From positions 1 to 64,000 of the forward strand of contig JAGLBD010000006.1 in NCBI GenBank assembly GCA_018260425.1: a stretch of DNA of 64,000 bases, given 5' to 3'. Position 1 is the stretch's first letter, and each line of letters opens with the position of its first letter. Positions 29,484 through 37,916 of this stretch are shown here, one piece after another. The notes below the pieces were generated by a model that saw nothing but the letters and a program-made list of their open reading frames with translations, ran no database searches and was not told where the DNA came from. The translations under genes and the position numbers were made by a program. Origin of the DNA: Pseudogulbenkiania sp. Its GTDB lineage: Bacteria > Pseudomonadota > Gammaproteobacteria > Burkholderiales > Chromobacteriaceae.

Positions 29484-30080
29484 ATGCAAACCTCCTTTTT
29501 GTCTGCCACTGTCCTGCTGGTGCTGATCACCGATCCGCTAGGCAATATTCCCTTGTTCATCTCGGCACTCAAGCAAGTCAAGCCGGAACGGCGTCGTCGA
29601 GTCGTGTTCCGCGAATGCTTCATTGCCTTTCTGGTCTTGCTTTGCTTCATGTTCTGCGGACAGGATTTTCTTGATGTCATGCACCTCACTGACGAGTCGA
29701 TGCGCATTGCCGGTGGGGTCATCCTGTTCCTGATCGCCTTGAAGATGATTTTTCCGTCAGAATCCGGCACCAGTGAAAAGCTGCATGCGGAACCCTTCAT
29801 CGTCCCGATTGCCATCCCCTTGATTGCCGGCCCTTCCGCCATGGCCACGGTACTGTTGATGGCGACCCGGGAACCTGGACGCATGGTGGAATGGGTTGGC
29901 GCACTGACCTTGTGCATGCTGATCACCACGGTGGTGTTCCTGTTCTCGGTCAAATTGCAAAAATGGCTAGGCGAGCAGGCCATTACTGCCATTGAACGGC
30001 TGATGGGGCTGGTATTGACCGCCATTTCCATCGAAATGCTGCTGGGCGGCATCAGCTCCTACATCAAGAATGTCCACTAG
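29484..30080 (+). CDS. MarC/YhgN-family integral membrane protein
   Basis: 198 aa with about six hydrophobic segments. TDPLGNIPLFISALK near the start and PLIAGPSAMATVLLMA in the middle are the two repeated MarC-family motifs. The family has no proven transport substrate. It follows the RNA methyltransferase by 83 nt on the same strand; no clear terminator separates them. Confidence 0.88.
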   Translation: MQTSFLSATVLLVLITDPLGNIPLFISALKQVKPERRRRVVFRECFIAFLVLLCFMFCGQDFLDVMHLTDESMRIAGGVILFLIALKMIFPSESGTSEKLHAEPFIVPIAIPLIAGPSAMATVLLMATREPGRMVEWVGALTLCMLITTVVFLFSVKLQKWLGEQAITAIERLMGLVLTAISIEMLLGGISSYIKNVH

Positions 30081-30284
30081 CGTCTAAGGGCTGGATGGAC
30101 CGCAGGCACGGCACGACACCGTGCCTGTTTTTTCAAACACGAACGATAATGCTTCTTGTTTGCAAATAAAATCATTGGTAGCATAGCGACATTCAAATGA
30201 CAGGCCCGTCGCCCCGCGTTGCGCCGAACGGACGACGCGTCCAGAGACGGTAGTGCCTGCGCCCCCTGCTTTGCGAAAGAAACC

Positions 30285-30866
30285 ATGTCCATCGTTGCTG
30301 AAACTACCCGAACCCGCCAACTCAAAGCCATGACCAGTGAGACCCATGACGCGCTGGATCAACGCATCATGGCCAACCAGCCGTTTGCCAACCTCGACAA
30401 TTACCGGCGCTTTCTGCTCGCCCAATACCGTTTTCTGCGTGATGCCGATGCCTTGTACGACCACCCCGGACTACACGAGCTGTTCGCCGATCTGAAGGAA
30501 CGTCGCCGCTACCAGCATATTGCCGCCGACCTGACCGATCTGGGCAGCGAGCTTCCCGAACTGCCGGCACCGGCCATCACCCCGGAGCTGGATCTGGCCA
30601 CCGCCATGGGCTGGCTCTACGTCGTTGAAGGATCAAAACTGGGGGCAGCCATTCTCTACAAACTGGCCGGCGAACTCGGCCTCGATGAACAGCATGGCGC
30701 ACGCCATCTGGCCGGTCACCCGGACGGCAGGGCCCGACACTGGCGCGCCTTTACCTCGGTGCTGGACGGCCTGGAGCTGGATGAAGCCAGCGAAGCCCGC
30801 GTCATTGCCGGCGCCAAAGCCGGCTTCACCTGCATGAATGGTCACCTTGACCGGGTGTATCGTTGA
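30285..30866 (+). CDS. Biliverdin-producing heme oxygenase
   Basis: Breaks down haem to biliverdin, CO and iron. The 193-aa helical protein resembles the HemO/PigA/BphO group: LKAMTSETHDALDQRIM carries the proximal histidine region, and GWLYVVEGSKLGA is the glycine-bearing distal helix. The start MSIVAETTRTR is chosen; the 22-residue upstream extension is polar and atypical. An AT-rich promoter region with a weak Fur-box-like match (10 of 19) lies about 120 nt upstream. Overlaps the DUF454 gene by 4 nt. Confidence 0.87.
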   Translation: MSIVAETTRTRQLKAMTSETHDALDQRIMANQPFANLDNYRRFLLAQYRFLRDADALYDHPGLHELFADLKERRRYQHIAADLTDLGSELPELPAPAITPELDLATAMGWLYVVEGSKLGAAILYKLAGELGLDEQHGARHLAGHPDGRARHWRAFTSVLDGLELDEASEARVIAGAKAGFTCMNGHLDRVYR

Positions 30867-31270
30867 AACCAGCGGATCCATTGCTGCATAAAACCGTGCG
30901 CTGGATATACCTGGCGCTCGGTCTCGGTTTCGTGATGCTGGGTGTCATCGGTGCCGTGCTGCCGGTCATGCCGACCACCATTTTCCTGATTCTGGCGCTG
31001 GCCTGTTTCAGCCGGGCCTCGCCCCGTCTGGAGCAGCGCTTGCTCGCCCACCCGCGCTACGGAAAGTCCTTGCGCGACTGGCGCGATCATCGGGTGGTGT
31101 CCCGTCGGGGCAAGTGTTTTGCCAGCGCAGGTATGCTGCTGGGCCTTGTCGTCATGCTGGCAGGCCATGCGCCGGTGTGGGCCGCCGCTCTGGCCGGCGT
31201 GATCGAAGCCGGCGTACTGGTGTTTCTGTGGCGTTGCCCCGAACAGCCCGGTACGACACCCCACCTTTAA
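30863..31270 (+). CDS. DUF454 (YbaN-like) membrane protein
   Basis: 135 aa with two N-terminal membrane segments (LALGLGFVMLGVIGAVLPVMPTTIFLILALACF) followed by FSRASPRLEQRLLAHPRYGKSLRDW, the DUF454 signature, and two more hydrophobic segments. The start is a TTG overlapping the heme oxygenase stop (TTGA), suggesting translational coupling and a shared role in haem or iron use (inference). The biochemical function of DUF454 is unknown. Confidence 0.85.
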   Translation: MKPADPLLHKTVRWIYLALGLGFVMLGVIGAVLPVMPTTIFLILALACFSRASPRLEQRLLAHPRYGKSLRDWRDHRVVSRRGKCFASAGMLLGLVVMLAGHAPVWAAALAGVIEAGVLVFLWRCPEQPGTTPHL

Positions 31271-31404
31271 CCTATGCACCCGGCATCACGATAACTGTGA
31301 GTCTTTTATTGATACAGAACATATCAATATCCATTTAAGCTATTGAAAGTATTGAACTCAGGACTACACTTGACCAAGAGTTCACCACTTTTCATGAGGT
31401 TATC

Positions 31405-33108
31405 ATGGACAAAGGCAGTCCTGCCGTCGTTGATCTGCGCGCATCCCTTCCCGCCTGGTATGCCTGGCTGGATCCCTTCATGCTGGGACCCATCCTGCAA
31501 AAAGCCGGCATGGCCTGGAGCATTCGCCCCGAACAGGTTTTTTCTGCCTGGCAACACTGGCAACAGGATGCCCTGCGCTGGCAAGGCAACAGCTGGCACA
31601 GCCTGGTCGAGCCGGGTAGTCCGGATCCCTTTCCGGCAAAAGAGGATGACCTGCGTTTCAACGATGAAGTGTGGAGCAACAATCCGTTCTGGGACTCGGT
31701 CAAAGAGTGGTATCTGTTCAATACCCGCTGGCTACAGGATACCCTGTACGTGACCCCGGAACTGAATGAGCGCGAGCGCAATCTGGCGGCATTCTGGCTA
31801 CGCCAATGGCTCAACGCCATTGCCCCGACCAATTTTCTGGGCCTGAATCCTGTCGCATTGGATAAAGCCCTCGAAACCCGGGGTGAAAGTCTGCTGGCCG
31901 GCACCAAAAACTTCCTGCGCGATCTGTCGGAAGGCGATATCGCCATGACCGACCGCGATGCCTTCCAGGTCGGCAAGAATCTCGCCACCACCCCCGGAGC
32001 GGTGGTATACCGCGGACGCTTGCTGGAAGTGATCCACTATCAGGCCGTCACCGACAAAGTGCATGCGGTGCCGATGGTGATCGTTTCCCCCTGGATCAAC
32101 AAGTTTTACATTCTGGACCTCGACGAGAAGAAGAGTCTGGTCAACTATCTGGTCCATCAGGGTTTCTCGGTGTTTATCACCAGCTGGAAAAATCCCGGCC
32201 CCGAAGACAGTGAATTGTCTTTCGACGATTATGTCGTGGACGGCATCGACCGCATCGTCGAAGTGGCCCGGGAAATCTCCGGCAGTCCGACGGTCAATAT
32301 CACCGGTTACTGCATTGGTGGCACGCTGACCTCGGTATGGCTGGCCTGGCTTGCGCGCCGCAACGAAGAGAGCAAAGTGGCCAGTGCCACCTTGCTGACC
32401 ACCCTGACCGACTTCGAACGCCCTGGCGACATCGAAGTGTTCATTGATGAGGACGGGCTGGATTTCATCGACCGCAAGATGGAAAAACAAGGCTATCTGG
32501 ACGGAAAGGACATGGCGGCCAGCTTCCGCATGTTGCGTTCCAACAGCCTGATCTGGAATTACTGGGTCGGCAACTATCTGATGGGAGAAACCCCGCGGGC
32601 CTTCGATATCCTCTACTGGAATATGGATACAACCCGCATGCCGCGTAAAATGCACAGTTATTACTTGCGCGAGTTCTATCAGCATAACCGGCTCAAAGAT
32701 CCCGATGCGCTAACCATCGCCGGAGAAAAAATCGATCTTGGCTTGATCAGCGTACCGCTGTTCATGGTGTCCACCGAGGAAGATCATATCGCCCCATGGA
32801 AACAAACCTGGAAACTGGTGCCCCGGGTCAGTTCTGACCTGACCTACACCTTGTCCAGCAGCGGCCATATTATCGGCATCGTCAATCCGCCCTCGCCGAC
32901 CTCGCGCCGCCAGTACAGGCAGGGCAAACCCGAAGCCGGCCAGAGCGCCGATGACTGGCTCGCCACCCGGGAATCCCATTCCGGTTCATGGTGGCCTTCG
33001 TGGGTCGAATGGCTGAAGCCTGTTAGTGGCGCGGAAAAAGCCTTCAAACTGTCCAGCCGCAAACATCCCAAACTGTGCGATGCCCCTGGCAGCTACGTGC
33101 TTGAATAA
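31405..33108 (+). CDS. phaC: Class I poly(3-hydroxyalkanoate) synthase PhaC
   Basis: Polymerises hydroxyacyl-CoA into storage granules. The 567-aa protein has the N-terminal PhaC domain (WSNNPFWDSVKEWYLFNTRWLQD) and an alpha/beta-hydrolase core with the lipase-like box GYCIGGT, catalytic Cys303; the catalytic Asp and His are in STEEDHIAPW and SSGHIIGIVNPP. GAGG lies before the ATG. phaA and phaB are not adjacent; a terminator follows at once, so it is transcribed alone. Confidence 0.96.
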   Translation: MDKGSPAVVDLRASLPAWYAWLDPFMLGPILQKAGMAWSIRPEQVFSAWQHWQQDALRWQGNSWHSLVEPGSPDPFPAKEDDLRFNDEVWSNNPFWDSVKEWYLFNTRWLQDTLYVTPELNERERNLAAFWLRQWLNAIAPTNFLGLNPVALDKALETRGESLLAGTKNFLRDLSEGDIAMTDRDAFQVGKNLATTPGAVVYRGRLLEVIHYQAVTDKVHAVPMVIVSPWINKFYILDLDEKKSLVNYLVHQGFSVFITSWKNPGPEDSELSFDDYVVDGIDRIVEVAREISGSPTVNITGYCIGGTLTSVWLAWLARRNEESKVASATLLTTLTDFERPGDIEVFIDEDGLDFIDRKMEKQGYLDGKDMAASFRMLRSNSLIWNYWVGNYLMGETPRAFDILYWNMDTTRMPRKMHSYYLREFYQHNRLKDPDALTIAGEKIDLGLISVPLFMVSTEEDHIAPWKQTWKLVPRVSSDLTYTLSSSGHIIGIVNPPSPTSRRQYRQGKPEAGQSADDWLATRESHSGSWWPSWVEWLKPVSGAEKAFKLSSRKHPKLCDAPGSYVLE

Positions 33109-33133
33109 CGCCGCCTGATTGCCGCATCGCCCG

Positions 33134-33161
33134 AATCCCGCAGAGCCCCTGCGGGATTTTT
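33134..33161 (+). terminator. Rho-independent terminator of phaC
   Basis: A 10-bp stem AATCCCGCAG/CTGCGGGATT with a 5-nt loop, ending in a T run, 25 nt past the phaC stop. Confidence 0.92.
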
Positions 33162-33325
33162 CTTATCCGCAATGTTCAAAACGCCAGTTTATTCAAAATG
33201 GATTGCTGTATATTGTATACTTTGGGAAAATACTCTAAGTCGGAATCACGGCAACAAGACCGGACCGACGCCAACAACGCTCTTAAGAAATACCCGGTAC
33301 CGTCAGGTACCTACAGGAGAAACCC

Positions 33326-34720
33326 ATGCAAGACCCGCAAGATTCCCTCCATCGCGGACTCGAAGAACGACATATCAATCTGATGGCGCTGGGTGCCGCC
33401 ATCGGGGTGGGACTGTTCCTCGGTTCGGCCAGCGCCATCAAGATGGCCGGTCCGGCCATCATGCTGTCCTACGCCATCGGTGGCTTCGCCATTTTCCTGA
33501 TCATGCGTGCTCTCGGTGAAATGGCCATTCACAATCCCGTAGCGGGCTCCTTCAGCCGTTATGCCCAGAACTACCTCGGACCGTTGGCAGGCTATCTGAC
33601 CGGCTGGAACTACTGGTTCCTGTGGCTGGTGACCTGCATGGCCGAGATCACCGCCGTCGGCATTTACATGGGGATCTGGTTTCCCGATGTGCCGACCTGG
33701 ATCTGGGCGCTGTCCGCACTGATTCTGATGGGCAGCATCAATTTCATCGCGGTGAAAGCCTATGGTGAATTCGAATTCTGGTTTGCCCTGATCAAGATTG
33801 TCACGATCGTGCTGATGATCGTGGCCAGTCTGGGCATGATTGTGTTCGGCTTTGGCAATGGCGGCATCGCGACCGGCATCTCCAATCTGTGGAGTCATGG
33901 CGGGTTCATGCCGCATGGCTGGACGGGGGTGTTCATGTCGATGCAGATGGTGATGTTCGCCTACCTCGGCGTCGAGATGATCGGCCTGACTGCCGGCGAA
34001 GCCAAGAACCCGAAAAAATCCCTGGCTCGTGCCATCGACTCGGTGTTCTGGCGCATTCTGATTTTCTACGTCGGTGCATTGTTTGTGGTGATGTCGATCT
34101 ATCCGTGGGATCAAATCGGCACCACCGGCAGTCCCTTCGTCATGACCTTTGAACGCATGGGCATCCCGGCCGCCGCCGGCATCATCAACTTCGTGGTGCT
34201 GACCGCGGCGCTGTCTTCCTGCAATAGCGGCATTTTCAGTACCGGTCGCATGCTGTACAACCTTGCCCAGCAAAAGCAGGCTCTGCCGATCTTTGCCCGC
34301 GTCGGCAAAAATGGCGTGCCAAACGCCGCCGTCTTGCTGTCGGTGGTGATGCTGCTGGTCGGGGTGCTGTTGAATTACCTCGCCCCCAAGGAAGTATTTG
34401 CCTGGCTGACGGCCATCTCGACCTTTGGTGCGATCTGGACCTGGGGCGTCATTCTGCTGTCGCAGCTGAAATTCCGCAAAACACTCGACAGCCAGCAAAT
34501 CGCCGCGCTTTCCTATCGCATGCCGCTGTTCCCGTACGGCTCGTATATCGCTTTGGGTTTTCTGGCGATCGTGATCGGTCTGATGGCCTGGTTCCCCGAT
34601 ACCCGAATCGCCTTGATGGTCGGTCCGGGCTGGCTGGCCTTCCTGGTGGCGGTCTACTACCTGATGGGATTCAACAAGCAACAGAGTGAATCAGACGGCA
34701 AACCTGCTACCCAGTCCTGA
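33326..34720 (+). CDS. Amino-acid permease (AAT family, ProY/AroP-like)
   Basis: 464-aa APC-superfamily transporter with twelve predicted membrane segments. HRGLEERHINLMALGAAIGVGLFLGSA is the standard N-terminal AAT motif, and MRALGEMAIHNPVAGSFSRYA and GLTAGEAKNPKKSLARAI follow at the usual spacing. It is most like proline- or aromatic-specific permeases, but the substrate cannot be read from sequence. AGGAG precedes the ATG, and a small hairpin (GGTACC twice, 33296-33311) abuts it. Monocistronic between two terminators. Confidence 0.9.
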   Translation: MQDPQDSLHRGLEERHINLMALGAAIGVGLFLGSASAIKMAGPAIMLSYAIGGFAIFLIMRALGEMAIHNPVAGSFSRYAQNYLGPLAGYLTGWNYWFLWLVTCMAEITAVGIYMGIWFPDVPTWIWALSALILMGSINFIAVKAYGEFEFWFALIKIVTIVLMIVASLGMIVFGFGNGGIATGISNLWSHGGFMPHGWTGVFMSMQMVMFAYLGVEMIGLTAGEAKNPKKSLARAIDSVFWRILIFYVGALFVVMSIYPWDQIGTTGSPFVMTFERMGIPAAAGIINFVVLTAALSSCNSGIFSTGRMLYNLAQQKQALPIFARVGKNGVPNAAVLLSVVMLLVGVLLNYLAPKEVFAWLTAISTFGAIWTWGVILLSQLKFRKTLDSQQIAALSYRMPLFPYGSYIALGFLAIVIGLMAWFPDTRIALMVGPGWLAFLVAVYYLMGFNKQQSESDGKPATQS

Positions 34721-34735
34721 AAATACTGCAGGTCA

Positions 34736-34759
34736 AAACCGGGGGAAACCCCGGTTTTT
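34736..34759 (+). terminator. Rho-independent terminator of the amino-acid permease gene
   Basis: AAACCGGGG/CCCCGGTTT stem with a GAAA tetraloop and T tail, just after the permease stop. Confidence 0.93.
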
Positions 34760-34847
34760 CTTTGTCCGGGGCTCAGCCCCCAACAAACCCAATGTCATTG
34801 GGTATCATGCCATAATGGTTATCCCACTGTACTGATGCGGATTTGCC

Positions 34848-35411
34848 ATGAAACGATTGCAACTCGTGCCCCCCGGCGCCAGCTACTTGCCCGATTACGT
34901 TGCGGCACTCACTGCCGGCTGGTCTCCCGACAACATTCGCGGCGAACTGGCTATCCGCGAGGCTCTGGACACGATCGAAAAAAACCCGGAAGCCTTCCTG
35001 GCCAGTCTCGTCGACAAAGCAGCCCGTGGTGCGCCGATTTCACTTCCGGATGGCAGTCAGGTAAAGCGCCTGCCCGGTTTTACCCTGTGGCTGTGGGATG
35101 GCGAGTTCTGTGGCACTATCAATTTACGCTGGCAACCCGGCACCTCCAGCCTGCCGCCCCACGTATTGGGTCACATCGGTTACGCTGTCGTTCCATGGAA
35201 ACGACGCCAAGGTTATGCCCGGGAAGCGTTGCGCCAGCTGCTGCCGCTGGCGAAAGAAGAAGGCCTTGCCTACGTGGAACTCACCACCGATCTCGACAAT
35301 CTGCCATCACAGCGCGTCATTGAAGCCAACCATGGCGTGGTGATCGAACACTTCGTCAAACCCCCGGCATACGGCGGCGCGGAGTCACTACGCTGGCGTA
35401 TCGAATTATGA
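34848..35411 (+). CDS. GNAT-family N-acetyltransferase
   Basis: 187 aa. The acetyl-CoA-binding core is HIGYAVVPWKRRQGYAREALRQLL (motif A) followed by YVELTTDLDNLPSQRVIEANHG (motif B), as in GNATs that acetylate small molecules or N-termini. The substrate is unknown. Followed after 44 nt by an MFS transporter on the same strand, which may be cotranscribed. Confidence 0.85.
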   Translation: MKRLQLVPPGASYLPDYVAALTAGWSPDNIRGELAIREALDTIEKNPEAFLASLVDKAARGAPISLPDGSQVKRLPGFTLWLWDGEFCGTINLRWQPGTSSLPPHVLGHIGYAVVPWKRRQGYAREALRQLLPLAKEEGLAYVELTTDLDNLPSQRVIEANHGVVIEHFVKPPAYGGAESLRWRIEL

Positions 35412-35455
35412 ACCGCAAGGAGGTACACTGAACACCGCCCTTCAAGGAGTTCACC

Positions 35456-36664
35456 GTGTCCCCCTCTTCCCGGCTGGCGTTTGGCAGTACTGACTACCGG
35501 CGTACGGCCCGCGCCATGTTCTTCGGCGGATTTGCCACCTTTGCCATGTTGTATGGCCCTCAACCGCTGATGCCGATGTTCTCGGCGCATTTCGGACTGT
35601 CTGCCGCCGCCGCGAGTACCGTATTGTCCGGAGCGACCGGCAGCATGGCGCTGATGCTGATTCCGGCCAGCCTGCTGGCAGACCGCGCCGGGCGCAAACC
35701 GGTCATGTGTCTCGCCTTGCTGCTGGCCGCCATACTGACCCTGTTGTCGCCACTGGTGCAGTCGTTTTCACAGCTGGTCGTGTTGCGCGTGGTGTTTGGC
35801 GTCGCGCTGGCAGGCATCCCGGCCGTAGGCATGGCCTATCTCAGCGAGGAAGTGGCTCCCGGCGCCCTGGGCAAAGCCATGGGGCTGTATATTGCCGGCA
35901 ATGCCCTGGGAGGTATGTCGGGCCGTTTGCTCGGCGCCTTGGTCGCCGATGTGGCGGGTTGGCACACGGCCATGCTGCTGCTGGGCATGATTGGTCTTGC
36001 CGCCGCCGCGACCTTCTGGAAAAGCTTGCCGCCCTCACGCCACTTCGTCCCGCAAAGCCGCAATGTGCGCGAGATGCTGCGGGCCGGGCAAGGGCATTTC
36101 ACCGATGCCGGTCTACCCTCCTTGTTTCTGAGCGCCTTCCTGCTGATGGGTTGCTTTGTCAGCCTCTACAATTATCTGGGTTATCGTCTGGAAGCCGCTC
36201 CCTACGGACTGCGGCCAAGTCTGGTGGGGCTGGTCTTCAGCCTGTACTTGCTGGGCATGGTGTCATCGGCCTGGGCGGGAAGCCTGTCGGATCGCTTTGG
36301 CCGGCGCAATGTGTTGTGGCTGATGATCGTGACCATGGCGGCGGGCTTGCTGCTGACCCTGGCCGACTCCCTGTGGCTGATCGTCCCCGGGGTAGGCTTG
36401 TTCACCTTTGGCTTCTTTGCCGGCCACTCGGTGGCCAGCAGCTGGGTGGGACTACGTGCGCAACACGCCAGGGCATTGGCTTCGGCACTCTACCTGACAG
36501 CCTATTATCTGGGTTCCAGTCTGGTCGGGTCATTGTCCGGTTTCGCCTGGGGGCATCAGGGCTGGCATGGCGTCGCCTGGCTGCTCTCGCTGCTGTTGAG
36601 CGTGTGCCTGCTGATTGCCTTGCGCCTGCGTGCGCTTGCACCGTTACCGGTCATTGCCTCCTAG
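35456..36664 (+). CDS. MFS transporter (YnfM-like drug/solute exporter)
   Basis: 402 aa with twelve predicted membrane segments. LADRAGRKPVM between segments 2 and 3 and SLSDRFGRRNVLW between 8 and 9 are the MFS loop motifs. FGGFATFAMLYGPQPLMPMFS at the start is typical of the YnfM-like group. The start is GTG with AAGGAG 6 nt upstream. Export of an acetylated product of the neighbouring GNAT enzyme is possible but unproven. Confidence 0.88.
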   Translation: MSPSSRLAFGSTDYRRTARAMFFGGFATFAMLYGPQPLMPMFSAHFGLSAAAASTVLSGATGSMALMLIPASLLADRAGRKPVMCLALLLAAILTLLSPLVQSFSQLVVLRVVFGVALAGIPAVGMAYLSEEVAPGALGKAMGLYIAGNALGGMSGRLLGALVADVAGWHTAMLLLGMIGLAAAATFWKSLPPSRHFVPQSRNVREMLRAGQGHFTDAGLPSLFLSAFLLMGCFVSLYNYLGYRLEAAPYGLRPSLVGLVFSLYLLGMVSSAWAGSLSDRFGRRNVLWLMIVTMAAGLLLTLADSLWLIVPGVGLFTFGFFAGHSVASSWVGLRAQHARALASALYLTAYYLGSSLVGSLSGFAWGHQGWHGVAWLLSLLLSVCLLIALRLRALAPLPVIAS

Positions 36665-36754
36665 CCGCCCCGTGTTATCGCCAGGTCGATCACATACGTA
36701 AACCGCCACCTGAAATAAACAGATGACCATTACTGCGGGCTAATTGGCTTAGCC

Positions 36755-37390
36755 TCACCGCTTGACACGGGAATCGTGCAATCGCCTCGCTCTGCACTTT
36801 TTTCTGAAAAACGAGAAGGTGACCAAATAGAATACAACCAGAGAATTGAAAGCTATCATGGTCACAGCAAATGGAAAAATTAAATCAAACATGACGACAA
36901 ACAAAATGAAATCAGAGTAAAACAAATGCTGAACACCCAATAAACCGTCAACACCTGCTGGCATAAAATAATAAATACCAATAAACGCAAGGTACAGTGG
37001 CAATGTCAGCATGTAAACTAGCGCATTAGGTTCGCGACTACGTCGACACTTGGCAATAAACCGGCTGCTGACAAAAATCACTTTATGGCGTTTTTCAACA
37101 CGAAAAACCAGCTGCTGCACTGTCACCATTACCACCAGACAATAATAAGCGAGACTACCCAGCTTCATTGTCTGGACAGGAAGCGGATCAATCTCCGAGA
37201 ACGCGGATAAATAGGCAATAGACGCTATCATCGGCAACACGGAAAAACTGTCATTCATCATGGCGCGCCACGCATCAAAACCCGTGACATTCAAAAGAGT
37301 GATATAAATACCACTACCAGCAAAAAGCCAAATCATGTAACACAAATACTGCATATTCAGCAGCATGGCACCTTTAATGTTTTCCAGCAT
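36755..37390 (-). CDS. Orphan multi-span membrane protein, family not recognised
   Basis: 211 aa with five or six hydrophobic segments (for example MLLNMQYLCYMIWLFAGSGIYI and YMLTLPLYLAFIGIYYF) and a basic C-terminus (RKKCRARRLHD). The start has GGAGG 7 nt upstream, a good initiation site. The DNA is much richer in A and T than its neighbours, suggesting acquisition by transfer. No motif, catalytic residue or neighbour reveals a role. A short cysteine-rich frame lies just upstream on the same strand. Confidence 0.7.
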   Translation of the reverse strand: MLENIKGAMLLNMQYLCYMIWLFAGSGIYITLLNVTGFDAWRAMMNDSFSVLPMIASIAYLSAFSEIDPLPVQTMKLGSLAYYCLVVMVTVQQLVFRVEKRHKVIFVSSRFIAKCRRSREPNALVYMLTLPLYLAFIGIYYFMPAGVDGLLGVQHLFYSDFILFVVMFDLIFPFAVTMIAFNSLVVFYLVTFSFFRKKCRARRLHDSRVKR

Positions 37391-37605
37391 AAATTCCTCC
37401 CGATAGAAACATGGCAAACCAGCCTGCAATCGATGCCGTTACCTTCTCTTGACGTACAAAAATCGCCAATCAATCTGGCGCCATCCGCCACAGTACCGTT
37501 ACATTGTGCAATACGCACCAAACCCGCCCCTCCATAATCACACGACGGCGTTTCTTTATTTAAAATATGACCATCAATATCGTTACCTAAATATTTTATT
37601 TGCAA
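37357..37605 (-). CDS. Possible small cysteine-rich protein upstream of the orphan membrane protein
   Basis: An 82-codon frame (start TTG, no clear ribosome binding site) with nine cysteines, overlapping the first codons of the membrane-protein gene by 34 nt. A frame this long is not expected by chance in AT-rich DNA, but no family is recognised and no signal peptide is present. It may be a real small gene, the tail of a decayed gene, or chance. Confidence 0.25.
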   Translation of the reverse strand: MQIKYLGNDIDGHILNKETPSCDYGGAGLVRIAQCNGTVADGARLIGDFCTSREGNGIDCRLVCHVSIGRNLCWKTLKVPCC

Positions 37606-37881
37606 ACACTAAAACCCATAGGTGATGGTTATTCAATTAATCAGTCAAGTCAAACACTATCCTATAAATGTAAAACAATAAAATTCACATATAAATTCAA
37701 TAAAACCACATACGCTGCAATAAATTTAAATAAGCACTATTTAAATGCAAAAATCATATTCAATTATTAAATCAAGTCGGGGGGGACGTGCGAAACAGAT
37801 AGAAAAAGGGGGGAGAACGCAAGGTGAACAGAAAGGATTTACCAAACAGAGACGCGCCGCTCAACACAGCGTGATAGACAT
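37606..37881. other. AT-rich non-coding stretch
   Basis: A strongly AT-rich segment (about 37606-37770) followed by a purine-rich segment with G runs. No gene, tRNA or repeat array is visible. It probably contains the promoter of the minus-strand patch; its composition differs from both sides. Confidence 0.5.
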
Positions 37882-37906
37882 CGGCAGGCCGCCAGACGGC
37901 CTGCCG
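37882..37906. terminator. GC-rich stem-loop after the leucine dehydrogenase gene
   Basis: A perfect 10-bp stem CGGCAGGCCG/CGGCCTGCCG with a 5-nt loop lies 11 nt past the dehydrogenase stop. There is no T run, so it may be a rho-dependent or 3'-protecting hairpin. Confidence 0.55.
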
Positions 37907-37916
37907 TTAAACGAGA

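Noticed and set aside
37882-37906. Resemblance of the stem-loop (GCCGTCTGG) to the Neisseria DNA uptake sequence
   Set aside because: It does not match the full 10-mer GCCGTCTGAA and no second copy was noticed.
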